From NCBI GenBank assembly GCA_015680905.1, contig CM027378.1, positions 57,127,501 to 57,191,500 on the forward strand: DNA of 64,000 nt. The letters run 5' to 3'. Under the pieces are notes generated by a model. The model saw only the letters and a list, made by a program, of their open reading frames with translations, made no database searches and was not told where the DNA came from. Made by a program: the position numbers and the translations under genes. Shown in pieces: positions 58,440 through 64,000 of this stretch; position 1 is the first letter of the stretch, and every line of letters starts with the position of its first letter. Origin of the DNA: Coptis chinensis. Lineage: Eukaryota > Streptophyta > Magnoliopsida > Ranunculales > Ranunculaceae.

Positions 58440-59365
58440 TAATGCAAAAGTTGATCTCAAAATATATTTAAATTCAAATATATGTTAAGTATCGATACTG
58501 TTTTTAGTTGGAGTGGTATCAAAAATCATTTTTTAACTTCAAATATATGTTAAATATCGATACTGTTTTTAGTTGGAGTGGTATCGAAAATCATTTTTTA
58601 ACTTCAAATATATGTTAAGTATCGATACTGTTTTTAGTTAGAGTGGTATCGAAAATCGTTTTTTAACTTTAAATATATGTTAAGTACCGATATTGTTTTT
58701 AGTTGGAGTGGTATCGAAAATCATTTTTTAATTTCAAATATGTGTTAAGTATTGATACTGTTTTTAGTTGGAGTGGTATTGAAAATCGTTTTTTAACTTC
58801 AAATATATGTTAAGTATCGATACTATTTTTAGTTGAAGTGGTATCAAAAATCATTTTTTAACTTCAAATATATGTTAAGTATCGATACTATTTTTGGTTG
58901 GAGGGGTATCGAAAATCAAAATTGATTTTCAGTATCGAAACTCAAAATTGATTTTCTAATATTTACTAAGTATCAATACTAATTTTTGGTTGGAGTGGTA
59001 TCAAAACTCAAAATTGATTTTCAGTATCGTAACTCAAAATTGATTTTCAAATATTTACTAAGTATCAATACTATTTTTTTGTTGGAGTGGTATTGAAACT
59101 CAAAATTGATTTTCAAATATTTACTAAGTATCGATACTATTTTTTTGTTGGAGTGGTATCGAAACTCAAAATTGATTTTCAAATATTTACTAAGTATCGA
59201 TACTATTTTTTAGTTGGAGTGGTATCGAAACTCAAAATTGATTTTCAAATATTTACTAAATATCGATACTATTTTCTGGTTGGAGTGGTATCGAAAATCA
59301 AAATTGATTTTCCAATATTTACTAAGTATTGATACTATTTTTGGTTGGAGTGGTATCGAATGTCG
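58440..59365. repeat. Tandem array: seven 65-bp units then six 66-bp units
   Basis: In the first block TATGTTAAGTATCGATACTG recurs at exact 65-base steps (58481, 58546, 58611, 58676, 58741, 58806, 58871). In the second block ATTTACTAAGTATCGATACT recurs at 66-base steps from 59053, with one irregular 92-base step before it. Both share GTTGGAGTGGTATCGAAA and the palindrome TATCGATA. The array lies between integrase and the antisense frame, where Tat elements are known to carry variable tandem repeats. Confidence 0.95.
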
Positions 59366-59563
59366 ATGGTACTGTGTAAAAATGTTAATAAGCATCAGTT
59401 AAGGCTATATGAAAGAATTTCAAAAGTTATTTGACACATATAACCAGATGGTAGAACACAAAAACTATAGTTTCATATTTCAAAAAGGAGTTTAAAGAAA
59501 TATAGATGGCCAGGCCCATCATTATATCAACATTACAGTTACAAAGACAACTGTACAAAGAAA

Positions 59564-62101
59564 CTAAAGCTGTTTTGAGGTTTCGATTTGGGTTGTTGCA
59601 AGATCTCTAGTCTCAAGAAGGGTGTTGAGGTCAGCTCGAATTTCGGGATCATCCAAAATGATACGAGTACTAAGGAGGGAGTCAGGATTAAAAGGTGGAG
59701 TAGATATCTTCGTCTCGACAGCCTTATTTGCAAGAGAGGTTGAATCCACAACATCGTTATCAGCATCTTGTGCACCAATCTCAGAGGGCAGCTCACTCTC
59801 GTTATCAGAATCCAGCCCTTTTTCTTTAATGATATCAGCAGGAAGAAATCGCTTGAAGCTTTTCATGGTGTCCACACAATATTGCATGTTTTCAGCATAA
59901 GCAACCACTTTGGAATGGGCTTTCTCTAATTCAGTTTCCAGGTCAATTTTTTCAGTTGCCCATTCAGCTTTTTCAGTAGCGAGGGAGGTTTTAGTTTGAG
60001 CAAGTTCTTTCTCCATAGCCTGAAAAGTGTTGTTTAGTTTCTAGTGCAGCGCTGTGTGCTCAGCAAAATATTTTTGCATCTCGGCAGCATGGTCTTTTTT
60101 AGCTTTCTCAAGAGATTGTTCAAGACTGTCTTTGTCCTTCTTCAGCTGTTGATTCTCATCCCTATATCGGCGAAAGCTAGCCATTTCACTGTCAAATTGA
60201 CCCACAATAGCAATTTTAACTTGGGAGGGAGATATAATTAATGAATATAGAATAAGTAAATTAAGATAAGAATAAGGGGAATGATAGATGCTTACTTTTT
60301 CAATAGATGAACACAGAAGTTGGAATTGTTCATCTGTGCTGATTTCAGTCATTGCTGACCTATCTCGAGGAAGTATAGTATTCAGCACGAGAGCTTCTCT
60401 GAGGCCCGGTATCGCAGGTTCAGATAGCAGAGAAGCAATCTTGGGGACTTTGGTCTGATCTCGAAGGACAAGTTTAACTTCAAAATCACCAGAAGAAGAA
60501 GAAGAATCAGAAGCAGTAGTTCGCGTATTGGCTGGGATAGTTGAAGATTTGGAGGGAATATTAACAGGTGCAACGTTAGTAGAAATTTTGGTAGTTTTGT
60601 TTGGTTTCGAGGCTGGTGGTGCTGGAATATGGCAAGGTTCTTTTCCCTTTTTTGAATGAAATCCTGTGTCGACATTTTTATCTTTGGAAGAAGTGGGAGC
60701 TTGGGAAGAACTGTCATCGGTTGGTTTTTTCTGAAGCAGAAACTTATCCAGGGATTTCGATGATTTGACTGGAACTTGGGGAATGCGAGATGTCATATCT
60801 GTGAACAATAAGCAGTGGTGATCAAATACATCGTTTAAAAGAGGATAATTATAAAAATCGGGAATTTCTTGTTTGATCTGAGGAAAAAGATCTTCAGTCA
60901 TTTTAAAACCATTAAACATATATTCAAAATAACATCGAGGAGTATTAGTAGGTAATTTAGTGGAATCAAAAGTTTTCCTAAGCACTTTTTCAGAGGAACA
61001 AGGCTGTAAGGGACATGGAGTAGTTTTACATGGCATAACAGATTGGGGAGGTAAAGAATCTTGACCTCGAAGGACGGTACTTTTTAAGAAGTATAAAGGA
61101 GCGACATAATTATCGATATCCCGGAGGTCGACGGTCAATTTGGGATTGCCGTATTTATCAGCACCAGTTCGAGCGGTGACTTCTTCCTCAGTGCCTTTTA
61201 GAAGATCCATTACTCTAGCGGATTCTCCAAGACTTTTCATCGAGGCTGGTTTAAGCACTGAAACAAAGTCGCAACGATAGACCAGTCAAATAGCAGCCTC
61301 GAGATAGAGGAGGGAGGGAGTATCGTAAAATAACGTACCTCTAAGGTTAAAAACATGATGTATCAAGGATGGAACAACAATCGAAGCGGATGACTCCCAT
61401 TGCCCAGATACAACGATAGGGTATAATGGCCATCTGAAATCACTATCTCAGTTTATCCTTATAATGCCAGCACGGTTCATTCATTTTTTGGGATAAAAAT
61501 AACCACTGGGCTCCTTTTTATCATATTGGTTCTTCTCGTTACGTTCAAGAAAGGTATAATGTTTTTGGATATCGATGAGATGAATTCTTGAGGATGACCG
61601 GACATCGGGTGCAAGGTGAGAATTATAGAAATTACAAATGTACAGCAATCTCCAGAAATTGCCTGTGCCTTGGCCAGGAGAAATGGTCAGATAGTTCAGT
61701 ACTTCTCGATCGAGGTGAGATAAGGGAAGGCGTAAGGCGGCAGCCAGTTGCCTAACAGTAATAATGGTGGTTTTCTCTTCGCCACTCTGGCATCAAGTTA
61801 CTTTTTTATTTCCAGCATAATGTCGAAGTTGGATAGAATCTGGTATTTTGTAGGCAGCTTTAACAATATCTAAATTGGGTCTTTCTAAGAAACAAGGATC
61901 CAAACCATTACTCCAAATACTCTGATCGTCAATAATTTCCCAATTAGTGTCTGAATCTACAGTCTTAAAGGGATGGCAGGGTAGGCCATCAGCCAGATAC
62001 GAGGGACGCCATGTTGGTTCGTCAGTCTCAGTTCTTTGTGATGACGACGCTGAAGAGGACGAGTTCACTCGAGTTGCAGATTCAATACTTTCGTTCGACA
62101 T
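59564..62101 (-). pseudogene. Antisense reading frame of the Tat element (aORF-like), ~846 codons
   Basis: On minus, three open stretches (from 62161, from 61258 and from 60016) are all in the same frame, and the sequence between them also reads sensibly in it. From the ATG at 62101 to the stop at 59564 there are about five in-frame stops (four TGA, one TAG), each one transition from a sense codon. Pieces include EPTWRPSYLADGLPCHPF, QLAAALRLPLSHLDREVLN and a serine/threonine/proline-rich middle. Coiled-coil stretches follow (ENQQLKKDKDSLEQSLEKAK and EKAEWATEKIDLETELEKAH), then an acidic end. Antisense frames after pol are known in some Tat elements, but their function is not known. I recognise no enzymatic motif. 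Confidence 0.75.
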
Positions 62102-62161
62102 GTCAGTATCACTAGAAACAATAAATTTTTTTATTAGAATTATATCCTTTATCTGAGCCAC

Positions 62162-62858
62162 TATCGCTATATATAGTATAAGTATATAATATATTATTTA
62201 CTAAGCACGTATTGAGGTCACGAGATGGTAATGTCGGGGTTCGAGGTGAAGAACTGTGTCTCAAATGCATACGTTCTTGACATTGAACCAGGATTGTTTC
62301 GAGAGAGTGTGTATAAAGTTAACACAAGTTTTTCTCCTAGCCATACTGTCAAAGATTATAATTCAAAATCTAATTAGTATAAGGATACACAGGTAATTTT
62401 GAAACACTCAAAGCCTAAACCCTAAGTAGAATAATCTTGAAAAAGAAGATGGTGAGATCAGTTAAAATATTATCACCAAATGATAAAATGGGAATAAGGA
62501 ATAGCATGTTAAGTTATTTTTTGGTACTAACCTGATATTATGCAGAGTGATTTGTTGAAAGCAACACGAGTACGGCCAAAACTGAGCTTTTTTGAAGACG
62601 TTAATGGTGGTGGGGTTTAGGTGTTTTTTTTCAAGCTTGTTTGCAAAGTGAAGAGAGAGAAAATGAAATAAGGGTTTTATAATTTCAAAAATGAGGAAAG
62701 AGAAAGTGAAATACGGCGTTTGTAATTTCGATGTAACCGGGTTGTATACAGCTGTAACCGCTTGAGTTTTCAAATTTTGAAATTGGTGAAATTTGTTTTG
62801 GGTCTCGAAACATTCAAAATTTTCAAGGTTAAAATTTGAAAGTTTCGAGAGGGGGCGA
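62162..62858. other. Tat element 3' region with polypurine tract
   Basis: Mostly non-coding. The polypurine tract CGAGAGGGGGCGA ends at 62858, directly before the 3' LTR. Any promoter of the antisense frame would be expected here or in the LTR. I see no decisive signal. Confidence 0.6.
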
Positions 62859-63234
62859 TGTCGTGGGCAAATATCGTCACTCCGATATTCCAGACCAGAT
62901 ATTGTGATATATCAATAATGGTTATTAGAGTTGGTAAATTACAGGTTTAAGGCAGAAAAAGTGAAGGAAGAAGAAGGGTATGGACATGCGGCAGTTGGTG
63001 ATTGGTCAAAGCTTTTCTCAAACGCTATATAAAGACTAGAAAGGAAGAAGATGATTCATTCCAAAATCATTATAGAAAATCTGTAAACTTAGAACAGGAG
63101 AGAGAAAGAGAGAGAATATTGTAACTGACATTGTTCTTTAATAACAATTTCCTTTTCAACTCAATTCCATTCTTAACCTTTACTTCTAGTAATCCGTTCT
63201 TGTCAATTTTAGTCAGTTTCTTCTGATCACTACA
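62859..63234 (+). repeat. 3' LTR of the Tat element
   Basis: 376 bp, matching 36980-37356 end to end. It is followed by the GATAG target duplication at 63235-63239. Confidence 0.93.
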
Positions 63235-63522
63235 GATAGTATAATAGAGACTATAGCCTATAGGAGCCAATTAATATGTATTTGGAAGAATATGAGTCGC
63301 TATTCAGAGAGGACTCTAGTAATATTTGTAGCACCACTACACTTGTTTAATTGATTTTTTTAAGAAAACGAAAAACAAAAGGTTGGGTGTCTGATTGAGT
63401 AGGTCTATGAGGTTATCAACATCGATGGATATTGTGAAGCATTCCTCTTATGGGGTCCAAATGTAGTTGACCAACAAGATCCGTCATTTGGACCGCTCCA
63501 GTTAGAAAATCTAGCAGCCAAG
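63235..63522. other. No gene seen
   Basis: A short interval between the Tat element and the next copia LTR. No recognisable coding sequence was found. Confidence 0.45.
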
Positions 63523-64000
63523 TGTTTTAATACCGATACCAATTGATCCCCACTATACATATAATTTGTATTTGAACTCACTTCAACTCTAGACAAATTC
63601 TAAATATTCACTACAGCTGACCTAGCATGCCCAACTCTCTAAACAACTATTAACAACATATAATAATGTAAAGAAGTAAAACGCATACCACAACACAAAG
63701 ATATATCGTGGTTCGGCCAATGGTGCCTACTTCCACAAGAGCTAATCCTTTTATAAAGTGGGAAGGATGATTACAATAACTCCTTTCAGTCTCTCACCTT
63801 ATTAGATCACTCCTCTCTCTTTACAGGCTTTTCTCTTTATAAATGTTATCTCTCAATCTTGATTGCTTTCAAGATTGGTTTTTCTCTCTCTTGTTTGCCT
63901 TAGTTCGTGTTGCTTAGGTTTTCCAAAACCTTGTTTCTATTTATATAGTGACCCATAATCTCGCGGTTACTGTAGCAACTAGAAACTACAAAAATAGACA
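63523..64000 (-). repeat. Partial LTR of the copia family (family member 3)
   Basis: From about 63545 it matches the reverse complement of 2066-2734 and the plus strand of 8875 onward. Shared words include ATAATTTGTATTTGAAC, CCCAACTC with CTAAACAACTATTAAC, and GGCCAATGGTGCCTACTTCC. The first ~20 bases (TGTTTTAATACCGATACC) are a shortened version of the other copies' ends. It runs off the window, so I cannot tell a solo LTR from an element end. Confidence 0.85.

Larger units (their letters stand above)
36980..63234 (+). mobile_element. Ty3/gypsy Tat-lineage retrotransposon, interrupted by Athila
   Basis: LTRs at 36980-37356 and 62859-63234 begin TGTCGTGGGC and end CACTACA. The 5-base GATAG flanks the whole (36975-36979 and 63235-63239). 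It has a TGGCGCC primer-binding site, gag, protease, RT, RNase H, a second RNase H, integrase, a repeat array, an antisense reading frame and a polypurine tract. Dual RNase H and a long stretch after integrase are traits of the Tat lineage. Without the 14.8-kb Athila insertion it would be about 11.4 kb. Stops and frameshifts in pol make it defective. Confidence 0.95.

Noticed and set aside
58440-59365. Tandem array as a CRISPR array
   Set aside because: The units are continuous 65/66-bp repeats without unique spacers, inside a plant retrotransposon.
60220-60295. Intron in the antisense frame (GTAAGC to CCCAAG, 76 bases)
   Set aside because: Removing 76 bases would shift out of the frame that carries the downstream coiled coil, while reading through keeps it.
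36980-63234. Endogenous pararetrovirus
   Set aside because: RT and RNase H are accompanied by integrase, two LTRs, a primer-binding site and target duplications. No coat or movement protein was seen, so these are Ty3 retrotransposons.

Overview
This window looks like nuclear DNA of a flowering plant, most likely a eudicot. It holds plant-only material: a THYLAKOID FORMATION1 exon, pentatricopeptide and plant DUF248-type methyltransferase fragments, Athila and Tat Ty3 retrotransposons, DUF4283-type LINEs, and telo-box motifs upstream of a ribosome-biogenesis gene. I cannot name the species. The region is overwhelmingly transposable elements. The only complete, apparently functional host gene is an intronless CBF5/dyskerin (H/ACA snoRNP pseudouridine synthase) on the minus strand at 20882-22687.

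Layout, left to right. 1-2734 is the 3' half of a decayed Ty1/copia element with its polypurine tract and 3' LTR. 2889-3543 is a foldback Mutator-like MITE with a 10-bp target duplication. 3720-5075 is the 3' end of a LINE. 6597-6868 is one stray exon of THF1 with a stop codon. 7043-8107 (minus) is a LINE ORF1 relic. 8875-9532 is a solo LTR of the same copia family with a perfect TTTCT duplication. 9767-10141 is a small foldback repeat. 11900-12319 is a copia relic. 12760-14945 is a palindromic 34-bp minisatellite split by a 1360-bp hAT element with a perfect 8-bp duplication. 15062-15680 and 17877-18024 hold exon fragments of genes I do not recognise. 18597-20250 (minus) is a methyltransferase pseudogene with at least four disabling lesions, followed by CBF5.

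24151-30890 is a 6.74-kb CACTA element (TSD CTA) without visible transposase. It carries, all in plus orientation, pieces of three unrelated host genes: a PPR protein, the microtubule regulator MOR1/XMAP215 (four exons with introns) and a QUASIMODO2/PMT-type methyltransferase. It interrupts a LINE RNase H relic. 32573-33451 is a Mutator-like element (9-bp TSD) with a probable F-box-associated fragment. A related site without the insertion lies at about 36695. 33784-36190 is a short non-autonomous LTR element on the minus strand.

From 36980 to 63234 lies one Ty3/gypsy Tat-lineage element (TSD GATAG at both ends). It has gag, protease, reverse transcriptase, two RNase H domains and integrase on plus, then a tandem-repeat array, then a long antisense reading frame of about 846 codons. 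A complete 14.8-kb Athila element (41991-56792, minus, TSD AGTAG) is inserted in the second RNase H. Hand-counted LTR divergence (about 6% outer, about 3% inner) agrees with that order. 63523-64000 begins another LTR of the first copia family. The elements do not form a pathway with the host gene. The interest lies in gene-fragment capture, nested insertion, satellite-like arrays and the antisense gene.
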